A DNA stretch of 30,725 bases from contig JAKBAU010000011.1 of NCBI GenBank assembly GCA_021808875.1, forward strand, positions 1-30,725, written 5' to 3'. The notes under the pieces were generated by a model. It saw only the letters and a list, made by a program, of their open reading frames with translations, did no database searches and was not told the DNA's origin. Positions 8,120-16,317 of this stretch are shown here, piece by piece. Source of the stretch: Pseudomonadota bacterium. GTDB taxonomy: Bacteria > Pseudomonadota > Alphaproteobacteria > Micropepsales > Micropepsaceae. Within the stretch, counting starts at the first letter, position 1. Every line of letters begins with the position of its first letter. The translations under genes were made by a program, and so were the position numbers.

Positions 8120-10407
8120 GTTGCTGCGGCCGCCGTTGGCGCTGCCTTTGGCACAAGGTCATCTTCCTTGCGCCTTAGCTGCTCCGTAAGCCACTCGAGA
8201 CCCTGATCGATGTATGCCGGCACGGCGAGCTTATCGATGTCTTCCGAATAGAGGAGTTCCAGCGCAAAGTCGGCCTTGTCTCCATCTTTGACAGCTTTGC
8301 GCACTCGAGTAGTCAGATCGACGAAATCTGCCGCCTCATCGATGCATCGGCGGAAAATTCCGGCGAGGCCTACGCCGACACGCCCCTTGAAAAAGCCCGT
8401 GTTCTGGTAGAACAGCGCATCTTCGAACGTGTAGGCTAGCGCTTCCCTGGTCACGGATTTAAACGTTACACTCGTGGGCAGCTGGTATGCCGCCCGGACC
8501 GAATAATTGCTCGGGTAGATGATGGCCTTCTTTTCTTCTTCCAGGTCGAGCAGATCGTCTACTCCCACGACCTTTGGAGTCCAGGTACGCAATGTCTCGT
8601 TACGCGCTTCCTGTTTTTGACCTCGGGCCACGGGCACGGCCCCGTTAGTCGTGGGGTCCTTGGCGTCTAGATCGGTGATGATCAGGGTCGAAAGACCAAG
8701 ATGCTCGATCAGCCCTTGAAGTCGGTGAGCATGGCTACCTCCGATCTCCAGCCACGAAATGTAGCATTTGCGTAGGTACTCGTACGCATCGCGCTCCTCT
8801 ACAAAGTGGGGCACGAGGATGCGCTCTGCCGATCCTTCGATCAACACTGCACCGTCAGCGAAAAAGAGATCGCAGTGGGTGGCTTTAAGGTAGCGGCTTA
8901 CAAATTTTGCTGTTTGATTTCCTGCACCAAAGACCGCGCTCAGGTTCACGACGGAGGCGGTCGGTACGGCGCTGGCGGCGGTGGCAGGCAGGCGCCGGAA
9001 ATAGCGGAGCGATGAAAAATCACTCGCGTGGGCGACATGGCTCGAATGGGTGCTGACTACGAGCTGCGTAGTCAGTCTGGGGCTGGTCCTAAGATCCCTG
9101 TGGTTTCGTAAAACGTCGTAGGCATGCTTAATGAACACCTGTTGGACCTGCGCGTGAAGGTGTGCTTCGGGCTCCTCAACTAGGACCAGATGTAGCGGCG
9201 GCGGTGCGGCCAGGGAGGTGTTTTCGCCACTCGACGCCTTTCCTTCCCGCATCCACCCGTCGCGATAGCTCATCAGTGCGAACACCATCGAGACGAGGTT
9301 TTGGTAGCCGAGCCCGTTCGAATCCTCGGGGAGGCGCAATAAGGCCCCACCCATAGACGGAACGACATACTGCACGGCAGATGGGTGGTTCAGACCATCC
9401 TGAAGCCTGATGTTTGTGGAGATCGTCAGCTTAGGATCGGTCACACCGGGATAGCCAAGCCCCTCCAGCTCCTTTAGTGCCCGGCCGAAACAGTGAGCCA
9501 GCCGGTCATCGAATGTCTTGCGGGCACTCTCTAGAGCCTGGAGCGCCTGAATATCCGAAGCGTCGGGTGTATCTTCAGGGTCGAGATGCCTATCGTAGTA
9601 GCTGCGGAGCTGGGTCGAGAGTTTCCTGCTACCCCGGGCGTCGGGAGCAGTTCCGGACGTATTTCCATCGCGGGAAAGGCGTGAGGCTGTCGTCTGGCCG
9701 AATCCACGTTGAGCACTAATCTCGTCAATCTGGATCAGCCCCTCGAGCGGGTTGCCATCGATTGGTTCATCCGCAGGAGAGAGCGGTTGCGGCTTGGCCT
9801 GGCCATCAACCGGATCAACGAGCTTTGTCGGATCAAGCAGATAGGGTCGCACTTTGAAGTGCTTCCCCATTCTCCGGTCGAGATAGTCGATCAGTGATTG
9901 TGGCCATAGGCTTACCGCAATGTCGGCTCCCCCGACTGTCGTCACTGCCGCCAGTGTCTCGATGCTTCTGGCACGCGCGGTGAGATACTCGCCCTGAAGC
10001 GCCACAGCGTCATCAGGCTCGAACCGGAGACGAACGCCAAGTAGTCCCCCCTTCCACTCAAGAAACGGGATCAGCTTCTGAACATAATGAAACTCTCCGC
10101 TGGCGACCGACAGCCAGATATCGAGAAAAGGGACAACATCGGCCAGCGATGGGTCGGGGAGAGCGGTATTTTCTGCAAGTGCAGCTTCCCACGCCTCACC
10201 AGCGTCGTTAGTAGCCTTCCAATTGCAAAGAGTGAGGTCATTGATGGAAAACGATCTGTGATCGACCAGAAAACGGTGTAAAGCCGTCATCGTGGAAGTT
10301 TTCCCGCTGTTGTTCGCCCCAACAAAGACGGTCTTGTCTTTCGCGAAATCGACTCGGACAGAGAGTAGTTTGCGAAAGTTGCCGATTTCAATCAGATGAA
10401 TATGCAT
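8116..10407 (-). CDS. OLD-family ATPase/TOPRIM endonuclease (Gabija GajA-like)
   Basis: This 763-aa protein has an SMC/ABC-like ATPase followed by a TOPRIM nuclease. Walker A is VFVGANNSGKTS (Lys36); a degenerate signature is at NGLGYQNL (365-371); Walker B is LVLVEEPEAHLH (407-418); the H-loop is STHSSHV (452-458). The TOPRIM part has LIEGSAE (523-528) and ITDLDAKD (577-584), carrying the expected acidic metal ligands. I prefer the ATG at 10407, preceded by AGGGGAA, over the upstream open start at 10452. A long central insertion (about 195-290), rich in Pro, Asp and Ser, makes it larger than GajA (about 580 residues). OLD proteins with UvrD partners cut phage DNA when nucleotide is depleted. 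The specific trigger here is unknown. Confidence 0.88.
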   Translation of the reverse strand: MHIHLIEIGNFRKLLSVRVDFAKDKTVFVGANNSGKTSTMTALHRFLVDHRSFSINDLTLCNWKATNDAGEAWEAALAENTALPDPSLADVVPFLDIWLSVASGEFHYVQKLIPFLEWKGGLLGVRLRFEPDDAVALQGEYLTARARSIETLAAVTTVGGADIAVSLWPQSLIDYLDRRMGKHFKVRPYLLDPTKLVDPVDGQAKPQPLSPADEPIDGNPLEGLIQIDEISAQRGFGQTTASRLSRDGNTSGTAPDARGSRKLSTQLRSYYDRHLDPEDTPDASDIQALQALESARKTFDDRLAHCFGRALKELEGLGYPGVTDPKLTISTNIRLQDGLNHPSAVQYVVPSMGGALLRLPEDSNGLGYQNLVSMVFALMSYRDGWMREGKASSGENTSLAAPPPLHLVLVEEPEAHLHAQVQQVFIKHAYDVLRNHRDLRTSPRLTTQLVVSTHSSHVAHASDFSSLRYFRRLPATAASAVPTASVVNLSAVFGAGNQTAKFVSRYLKATHCDLFFADGAVLIEGSAERILVPHFVEERDAYEYLRKCYISWLEIGGSHAHRLQGLIEHLGLSTLIITDLDAKDPTTNGAVPVARGQKQEARNETLRTWTPKVVGVDDLLDLEEEKKAIIYPSNYSVRAAYQLPTSVTFKSVTREALAYTFEDALFYQNTGFFKGRVGVGLAGIFRRCIDEAADFVDLTTRVRKAVKDGDKADFALELLYSEDIDKLAVPAYIDQGLEWLTEQLRRKEDDLVPKAAPTAAAAT

Positions 10408-10751
10408 TGGTTCCCCTGCTCTCACAATAGAAGATCGGAGCAATTGAATCAATTGTCACTCGCAACGTTTTAGGTGGCTATAGCTTCCCACGTTTGGCGG
10501 GATGCAATGAATATTAGGTTTTGAACAGGCCTTATACACTAACTAAGAACGGCAGGGCGCAAAACGGCCCGGCCAGATCGGGGCGGCCGAGACGGTCCGA
10601 TACCGGATGGTCCGTTGTTATGTTAAGGTCGGAAAAAAAGACATGCCGCCAAACGCCGTCGGGATAACAGCCGATTCAAGGTAGATTGAAGAGCATAATC
10701 GATATCACAATATAACATCGCATGCATATGAGTTGGAATTGCAATCGGACG
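10408..10751. other. Intergenic region upstream of the OLD gene
   Basis: These 344 bases hold no convincing gene. They contain the palindrome listed at 10441-10455 and an AT-rich stretch near 10690-10730. The region presumably holds the promoter of the OLD/UvrD operon, but no clear -35/-10 pair could be picked by eye on the minus strand. Confidence 0.35.
10441..10455. promoter_or_regulatory. Palindromic operator candidate
   Basis: CAATTGA-a-TCAATTG is a perfect 7-bp inverted repeat around one central base. It lies 34 bp upstream of the OLD start codon, where a repressor site would be expected. No regulator gene is adjacent to this operon; the CapW-like protein of the neighbouring CBASS locus is one candidate binder, by proximity only. 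Confidence 0.4.
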
Positions 10752-12146
10752 TCACGGTTCTTCCGAGGGGTGTCTGAAATCATCCCCCTCGACAGTGATC
10801 GAAGTCTGCGAGAAGTAGGGATGGAAATCAGGTAAGAGCGACATAATTCTGCCGTCCTGTTGCAGGAACTCGTGATTGGCCCCAGGGATCAGTTCAGGGT
10901 CAAGAGGGATGCGCGCAGTCGGATTGTGAAAGACTACCATGCCCTCGACCCACGTTTCGTTATAGCCTGGCCCATGGACGTCTTGAGCGAATGGCTTCGG
11001 CATGGGATCGTCAGCGTCCACTTCACCACGTCGCATGCCCGTGCGCACCATTCGCACGCGCTTGCTACCAAAACCAGCCAGATAACCCATACGATTGAAT
11101 TTGGTGACCGTGCCCTGCGGATTCACGATGACGGCACTGATGTTTTCCGCGCCAGGAAGAGAGAAGAAACCTGAGGGTTCGTTGGCTTGACCAAAGCGAT
11201 GTTCGACTATGCGTTCGATCTTCAGCAGCCCATCGTCCAGGGAGTGACGGACGCCGAAGACGTATTCGGTTGTGGCGGGCACGACCATGCGCATGGTCCC
11301 AGGTCCGTGAAAATCCTGAACCGCGAGCACGAAAGGAACGTCGCGCATTTCGTCCGTCTCCCAATATGGCGGCCTCCTGTTGAGCTTGCGTTTGAGTGCC
11401 CGCGCGATCTTAATTGGCACGTAGTCCTGCAAATAGGCCCTGAACTCCTCGGGGGTGTTCGGGTTGGGAGGGAGCAACGCGCCAGCAGCCGGCGCATTCG
11501 CCGTCGTGGCTTCGATAGCGATTCGGCCGAGAAAGCCAGTTAAGATGAAATCGGGGGTCGCAACGGTAGTGTCCCTGCCGTATCCTAGTTCATTGAAGGT
11601 TGCGAACAGGTATAGCTCCCAGAGACGCGGGTCGAACCCAGTCGTCTGAAACTGTTCGATGAAGTTTCCATCGGCGTCTTCATGAAAACGCATCATTGCA
11701 GCAATAACGTCGCGGGCGGGAGAATAGCGCTCTTGCGATGCAAGGAGGCGGTAGCTGGGATGGAGGCGGTCTATTGTTGTAAGCGGGTCAAAGAAATCAA
11801 TAGGAGGGCCTTCACAATCGCTTTGATCAAATTCGCTATCTGGTCCGAGTGCGAGCTCGCGCATGCGCCCAAGGAGTTGGTCACGCGCGGCGGCGGCGCT
11901 GGGAAGTGACGCGTTGACCGCAACTGCCCGGAACCGTAGTTGCTTATCGCGGCCCAGGGCGACCCATCCGAAATCATCATCAATACGGTCTTGCGTCACT
12001 ATCCCCAGGACACGTTCGTCCGTGGTGGCATGCCACTCGATCTCTTCCGTGAAGAGGAGGATGAAAGGTTGGCGAGTGTAGCCCGCGAGGGCGTCAAACC
12101 GACGCTTAGAGAGGGAGCAAATTTGCGGAAGATCGACTGTCGTCAA
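10752..12146 (-). CDS. Hypothetical protein, 464 aa, possible PD-(D/E)xK-like motif
   Basis: I do not recognise a named family. A TTG start at 12146 is preferred because a perfect GGAGGAG lies 7 bases upstream (12154-12160); the frame stays open to an ATG at 12197 that has no such site. In the middle, RLWELYLFATF then TPDFILTGFLGRIAIEATT gives Glu, Pro-Asp (about Asp199) and Glu-x-Thr (about Glu212 and Thr214). That spacing fits a PD-(D/E)xK nuclease core with the lysine replaced by threonine. This is only pattern recognition. No membrane segment is seen. It is on the same strand as the OLD/UvrD operon but separated from it by 344 bp, and may be its first gene or an independent unit. Confidence 0.72.
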   Translation of the reverse strand: MTTVDLPQICSLSKRRFDALAGYTRQPFILLFTEEIEWHATTDERVLGIVTQDRIDDDFGWVALGRDKQLRFRAVAVNASLPSAAAARDQLLGRMRELALGPDSEFDQSDCEGPPIDFFDPLTTIDRLHPSYRLLASQERYSPARDVIAAMMRFHEDADGNFIEQFQTTGFDPRLWELYLFATFNELGYGRDTTVATPDFILTGFLGRIAIEATTANAPAAGALLPPNPNTPEEFRAYLQDYVPIKIARALKRKLNRRPPYWETDEMRDVPFVLAVQDFHGPGTMRMVVPATTEYVFGVRHSLDDGLLKIERIVEHRFGQANEPSGFFSLPGAENISAVIVNPQGTVTKFNRMGYLAGFGSKRVRMVRTGMRRGEVDADDPMPKPFAQDVHGPGYNETWVEGMVVFHNPTARIPLDPELIPGANHEFLQQDGRIMSLLPDFHPYFSQTSITVEGDDFRHPSEEP

Positions 12147-12153
12147 TGATAGA

Positions 12154-12160
12154 CTCCTCC
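12154..12160 (-). promoter_or_regulatory. Strong ribosome binding site fixing a TTG start
   Basis: GGAGGAG on the minus strand lies 7 bases upstream of TTG at 12146. It decides the start of the 464-aa gene in favour of the rare codon; TTG may keep its translation moderate. Confidence 0.65.
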
Positions 12161-12322
12161 GGTCAAGTACGGTTGGCGATGGGGCTGTAGCTCGCATGGA
12201 TCGGGCGGCTCTGCAGGCATGTCACCTCGGCACTTTGAACCGCGGTCAACGATGAGAGCCTCAAGCGGATCGGGCAGGACTTTTCTTTATCAATACAATT
12301 CGAGTCTATTTTTGCTTAGGCA

Positions 12323-13579
12323 TTAATCATCATTTGTAGATATCCCCTTTTTGTATCGTTCATCGTCCCGTTTTAGCTTCCGATGTGCTTTTTCTAATGC
12401 CATCGGAATGGCTCTCTCCAAATTTGCTACGACTTTACCCGTAACGATGTCGTCCAAAATAGAACTATTTCCGATGATAAGGAGAGTCATCTCCGCCAAG
12501 CTAACCGCCGTATGCTGAGCCGGGTCCATCAGCCCTGCGTTGCTTGCGCCTGCCAAAAGAACAGGCGATCCACTTAGACTTCCCAATTTAAAGTATATAC
12601 CCTTGGGGCTCGCGTGAACATTATAGCTCGCCATTTTATAGGGCGAGCGCATTATGGCTTCACCCGCCTCCTCCTCCAATCGTGAAAACGTTATACGCTG
12701 CCTGCCGGTCACGTTCAGGTGGTGAGCAGCCCATCCATATTCGTCCCCGAAACTCTTCCCAAAGCGCTGAAGGGTTCCTTTATAATCACGGCCTATTTTG
12801 GCGGCCTGTCTTTTCGAGACGGGTTTAAACCCAAGCGCCGTATGATTTCGTTCATAAGCCTTTAAAGCGCTGAATGATTCGACTATCTGATAATGGACAT
12901 ACCGCTCCGCAATTCCTTCACCATATTTCACGATCACTGCAGCCACAATCGTAATCTCATGCAGCGTGCGCCAGCGAGCCATCGCGCCATCCGCGTAGCC
13001 ATTTTCCAGAAGTACGATAATCTCGTTTGTGATCTGGCAGGCGCGGACATGTAAGCGCAATAGAACATCGTCAAGATGCGATGGTTGACCTGAACTGACT
13101 GAATGTTTTCGTTCATGGACGCCTTGAGCCCATTCTCTCACAACAGTCAAAAGCATTCGGAGTTTATTCAGTCCTTCTCCCCATCGGTTTTCAAGCCGCT
13201 CTTTAAATTCTCCTACTTCAACTCGCTGTGCTTCAAATTCTACAGGCCATTTTTTGCTGAGAGAGATCAGAAGGTTTTGGGCGATCTTATCGCTAACCTC
13301 ATCGATGACAGTTCCCGCTTGCTCATTATAAAATCGCTCGGTGGTCTTGATGACATACTCCAGGTCATCGCTCGTGATTTGAATGCTACAATCGTTGACG
13401 GTCTCGTCGAGAGTGAATGGTTCTCGGCTTCCGCCGAGTATATGCTGGGCAGCTTGCGATAGCTTGGTGGCACTGACGGAAAGTCCTGCCTCCTGCATTT
13501 TTTGTGCAAGTCTCTTCTCCAGGGCCATCTGCGGCAATTTCTGGAATGTTTTTTCGAGGAGATCGTGTATCTCTCGCAT
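12323..13579 (-). CDS. DUF5677 family protein in the capW operon
   Basis: This is a 418-aa, mainly helical protein. Residues about 174-210 contain RLHVRACQITNEI, then LLENGYADGAMARWRTLHE, the core signature of DUF5677, a family of unknown function common in accessory regions. The N-terminal 150 residues are charged and probably coiled-coil. The ATG at 13579 lies only 2 bp after the capW stop, so the two genes form one operon, transcribed away from the CBASS genes. Base composition is AT-richer than the trb backbone, as for the rest of this block. It may be a helper or toxin of the CBASS locus or an independent cargo gene; the sequence does not decide. Confidence 0.75.
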   Translation of the reverse strand: MREIHDLLEKTFQKLPQMALEKRLAQKMQEAGLSVSATKLSQAAQHILGGSREPFTLDETVNDCSIQITSDDLEYVIKTTERFYNEQAGTVIDEVSDKIAQNLLISLSKKWPVEFEAQRVEVGEFKERLENRWGEGLNKLRMLLTVVREWAQGVHERKHSVSSGQPSHLDDVLLRLHVRACQITNEIIVLLENGYADGAMARWRTLHEITIVAAVIVKYGEGIAERYVHYQIVESFSALKAYERNHTALGFKPVSKRQAAKIGRDYKGTLQRFGKSFGDEYGWAAHHLNVTGRQRITFSRLEEEAGEAIMRSPYKMASYNVHASPKGIYFKLGSLSGSPVLLAGASNAGLMDPAQHTAVSLAEMTLLIIGNSSILDDIVTGKVVANLERAIPMALEKAHRKLKRDDERYKKGISTNDD

Positions 13580-13581
13580 AT

Positions 13582-14460
13582 CTAATACACTACCTGTTTC
13601 AGGGCATTATCATATTCCTGGCGGTTTGCCACGATGATCGGTGTTTCTTTTGGTCTATCTTGCTTTTCAGCCACATCAAGGCGAAGCCTTTTATCTAAAT
13701 AATACAGCAATGCCTGACGTACGGACATCTCGCATTTTCCGTTCTGCATACCATAATCTCGTTCGATGGTATTTTGTTGCATTTTTGAAAGTTTTGGATT
13801 CGGAATCAGCACAATATTGAAGTGGGTAGACCATGCTACATCGTCCGCTGCACTTGCCAAGGGTTTTCCCATTTCACCCATCTGAAGGCAGCGTGATATG
13901 ATGAAATCTTTGAACTTGCGTTCAATGTGGCAGAAGGCCCGGACATGCCAACGTAAGCCGTCTGATCCGAATGCGTGCGGCGTTATTTCGCGCCACACTG
14001 GATCTGGGCGATCATCATTTAAAGATTGATATTCGATTATGATGGAGCGCCGCTCTCGGATCGCGGCTAGAAATTTTCGGAGGGTATCAGCATCTATGCG
14101 GCGTGCTGGAATTGGCGTGATTCCAACTTCCGAGAGTTGATCAAACCACGTATCCGCGGGCGAGATCGTGTTTTCTGCCAAAGCCCGAAGTTGGGCTAAA
14201 TACCGCTCAGCGTTGGGCTTTAAGATTCGGGGGCTGAAGCCGGCCGCAGGCAGATATTGCTTGGCGCTACCGTCATACCGCAGATTGTCCGGTGCGATCT
14301 CTCGGTAGTGCGCGAGATCGGTGGATGCTTGGGGAATCGATACTCCAAATTTCTCTGTAATGTCTGACCGGTTGACCCGACCCTCCCAAAACAAACGAAA
14401 TTCAATGAATTCAATGCGTTGATCAGAGCTCCAGCGTCGGCGTGACAAATTTTCATTCAT
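13582..14460 (-). CDS. capW: CapW/BrxR-like WYL-domain transcription regulator
   Basis: This 292-aa protein has an N-terminal winged helix-turn-helix (about residues 10-60, including RVNRSDITEKFGVSIPQAS). A central WYL-type domain (about 115-195, with IIIEYQSL and HAFGSDGLRWHVRAFC) and a C-terminal WCX-like extension follow. CapW proteins are repressors found beside CBASS and other defence operons, released on infection or DNA stress. The ATG at 14460 is preceded by GGAGAG at 6 bases; an in-frame TTG at 14478 is less likely. It is divergent from the CD-NTase gene with a 134-bp shared promoter region, the standard arrangement for a CBASS regulator. The family call rests on domain order, the HAFGxDGxRWHVRAF motif and context. 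Confidence 0.8.
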   Translation of the reverse strand: MNENLSRRRWSSDQRIEFIEFRLFWEGRVNRSDITEKFGVSIPQASTDLAHYREIAPDNLRYDGSAKQYLPAAGFSPRILKPNAERYLAQLRALAENTISPADTWFDQLSEVGITPIPARRIDADTLRKFLAAIRERRSIIIEYQSLNDDRPDPVWREITPHAFGSDGLRWHVRAFCHIERKFKDFIISRCLQMGEMGKPLASAADDVAWSTHFNIVLIPNPKLSKMQQNTIERDYGMQNGKCEMSVRQALLYYLDKRLRLDVAEKQDRPKETPIIVANRQEYDNALKQVVY

Positions 14461-14594
14461 TATAAACTCTCCGATCAATTAACTTTCTTGACTGGTATAG
14501 TTTTTTGATCCATATAGATACTATGCGAATCTTGGCAACGGGTCAACCGCTCCGGCTGCAAGGGGTGGTACTGCGGTTTCTTGAGGGTTGAATT
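14461..14594. promoter_or_regulatory. Divergent promoter/operator region between capW and CBASS
   Basis: On the plus strand TTGACT (14488-14493) is followed after 17 bp by CATATA (14511-14516), a plausible sigma-70 promoter for the CBASS operon. An imperfect inverted repeat, GTATAGT and ACTATGC with 6 of 7 positions matching, flanks the promoter core (14496-14525). It is a candidate CapW operator that would cover the -10 box. The tract is AT-rich. Confidence 0.45.
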
Positions 14595-15818
14595 ATGAAC
14601 ACGCACGTACCCGTCCTAGTTCCGTCCGACCGCAAACTGCTGCGAAAAAACGGTGCGGTTGGTGTTCTTGAGCGGCTTTGCGAGTTAATCGAACCGACGG
14701 ACACGCAAAAAGACACAGCGAAGGACAGATATGAAGCTGTGGGCCGTTGGTTAGCTGATGCCCCACAGTATTTATTTAGCGCGGCTAGGATATCGCCTCA
14801 AGGGTCTTTTGCCTTGGGAACCGCGATCAAGCCTTTGAGAGGGCTTGAGTATGATGTTGACCTTCTCTGCCGCTTTACTGCTTTTGCGAGCCGACTTGGA
14901 CCGGCCCAACTCAAACAGACATTGGGGAATCGTGTATGGGATAACGAGGCGTATAGGCCCATCCTGCATGAGATGCCTCGCTGCTGGCGGCTTAATTTCG
15001 CAGGCGAATTTCACCTGGATATCACCCCTTCAATCCCCAATCCAAACTGCAGAAACGGCGGTGAACTTGTGCCGGATAAGAAGTTGCGGACGTGGAAAGC
15101 AACTAATCCAAGCGGCTACCTTGCGCTCTTTGAGAAGAGGGCGGCACTTCTGCCAAGGATGCGAATGCAGAAAGCGATGGAATCACTGGCAGCCATGGAC
15201 AGCCGTGCAATTGTCGATCCGTTCCCGGACCATACAGGATTCAAGGGCATTCTTCGTCGGATTGTTCAATTGCTCAAGCGTCATCGGGATATCTATTTCG
15301 AGAACGCTGATGAGTCATTGCGCCCAATTTCAGTGATCCTGACGACACTGGCGGCTCGCGCGTATGAATTCTGCATCGGGCATTTTGTTTTTGATAGTGA
15401 ATTCGATGTACTTCTCGAAGTGGTGCGTGCAATGCCTTATTTTATCGAAAACTGCACGGTGAATAGTATACCACAGTGGCGTATCGACAATGAGACGACC
15501 GAAGGGGAAAATTTCGCTGAAAAGTGGAATGTCCATTCGGAGCGCGCCGCGAGCTTTTTCGAATGGCATCGTCATGTTCTGACAGACGTCGAACAACTTG
15601 CCGACCTTGAGGGGAGTGATCGCATCACGAAGAGCTTGTCCCAGGCATTTGGAAGTCAGCCTATAACGCAAGTGATCGCGGCGATGGCTGAAGAAGTTAA
15701 TGCCGGTCGAAAGGATCAAACGGTCGCCGTTATGCCCCTTGTCGGGGTCGTGACAGGAAGATCTGTTCCCCAGCGAGCAACCTCGGTTCGCTCAAACACC
15801 TTTTTTGGTAGGAAGTAG
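14595..15818 (+). CDS. CBASS CD-NTase (cGAS/DncV-like nucleotidyltransferase)
   Basis: This 407-aa enzyme should make a cyclic oligonucleotide signal on phage infection. The nucleotidyltransferase core is clear: PQGSFALGT (Gly70-Ser71), YDVDLL (Asp87 and Asp89) and FHLDITPS (Asp142) supply the GS motif and three metal-binding acidic residues. A helical C-terminal domain follows. The protein ends NTFFGRK, so a glycine lies two residues before the end. In type II CBASS the CD-NTase C-terminus is conjugated to target molecules by an E1/E2 machinery, which makes this tail notable. The product nucleotide cannot be read from sequence. It is the first gene of a three-gene operon with E2-like and patatin genes. 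Confidence 0.9.
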   Translation: MNTHVPVLVPSDRKLLRKNGAVGVLERLCELIEPTDTQKDTAKDRYEAVGRWLADAPQYLFSAARISPQGSFALGTAIKPLRGLEYDVDLLCRFTAFASRLGPAQLKQTLGNRVWDNEAYRPILHEMPRCWRLNFAGEFHLDITPSIPNPNCRNGGELVPDKKLRTWKATNPSGYLALFEKRAALLPRMRMQKAMESLAAMDSRAIVDPFPDHTGFKGILRRIVQLLKRHRDIYFENADESLRPISVILTTLAARAYEFCIGHFVFDSEFDVLLEVVRAMPYFIENCTVNSIPQWRIDNETTEGENFAEKWNVHSERAASFFEWHRHVLTDVEQLADLEGSDRITKSLSQAFGSQPITQVIAAMAEEVNAGRKDQTVAVMPLVGVVTGRSVPQRATSVRSNTFFGRK

Positions 15819-15825
15819 AACAAGT

Positions 15826-16317
15826 ATGGGGTGGCAGTACAGCCGGAACCTGTCGGCTGCTCAGCAGTACTTGGCGCTGCGCTCGAAGCCCATTTGCCAC
15901 GGCAGTGGAATCTTGGGGCGAGGCCGGCTTGTTTGGACGTGGCAAGTTGCCCCTTCTCCTTTGGGCCGCCTTTATACGCTACGGGTCGTGTTCAAAGAGG
16001 GGGGAGTGCCAACGGTATTTGTGGAGCAGCCCGACTTAGTCGCATTAGCAGAGGGCCGAAAAATACCGCATGTATATAGTGAAGCGCCTCTCAAGCTGTG
16101 CCTATATCTTCCGGGCTCCGGCGAATGGCATTGTGGCTTGCTAATCGCCAACACAATCGTCCCTTGGGCAGCACTCTGGCTCTATTTTTTCGAGGAGTGG
16201 CTGATTTCAGATGAATGGAAAGGTGGTGGACAGCATCCAATGGACACTGATTCGGACGAACGTGATGGTGTGCGGCAGAGGCCTTCGTATTTTCAGAACG
16301 AAAGAGAAGATGCGTGA
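15826..16317 (+). CDS. CBASS E2-like protein (type II-short)
   Basis: This 163-aa protein has the pattern of the E2-like partner in CBASS: YTLRVVF, then a Pro-Asp-Leu (PDL) element, PHVYSEAPLKLCLYLPG with a candidate catalytic Cys92, EW, and NTIVPWAALWLYFFEEWLISDEWKGGG. In related systems this fold conjugates the CD-NTase C-terminus to other molecules and raises nucleotide synthesis. No E1 adenylation domain and no JAB protease gene is present nearby, which is the type II-short arrangement. The ATG at 15826 follows AGGAAG at 10 bases and lies 7 bp after the CD-NTase stop; an in-frame TTG at 15805 would overlap that gene. The tail after residue 138 is acidic and probably disordered. Confidence 0.82.
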   Translation: MGWQYSRNLSAAQQYLALRSKPICHGSGILGRGRLVWTWQVAPSPLGRLYTLRVVFKEGGVPTVFVEQPDLVALAEGRKIPHVYSEAPLKLCLYLPGSGEWHCGLLIANTIVPWAALWLYFFEEWLISDEWKGGGQHPMDTDSDERDGVRQRPSYFQNEREDA

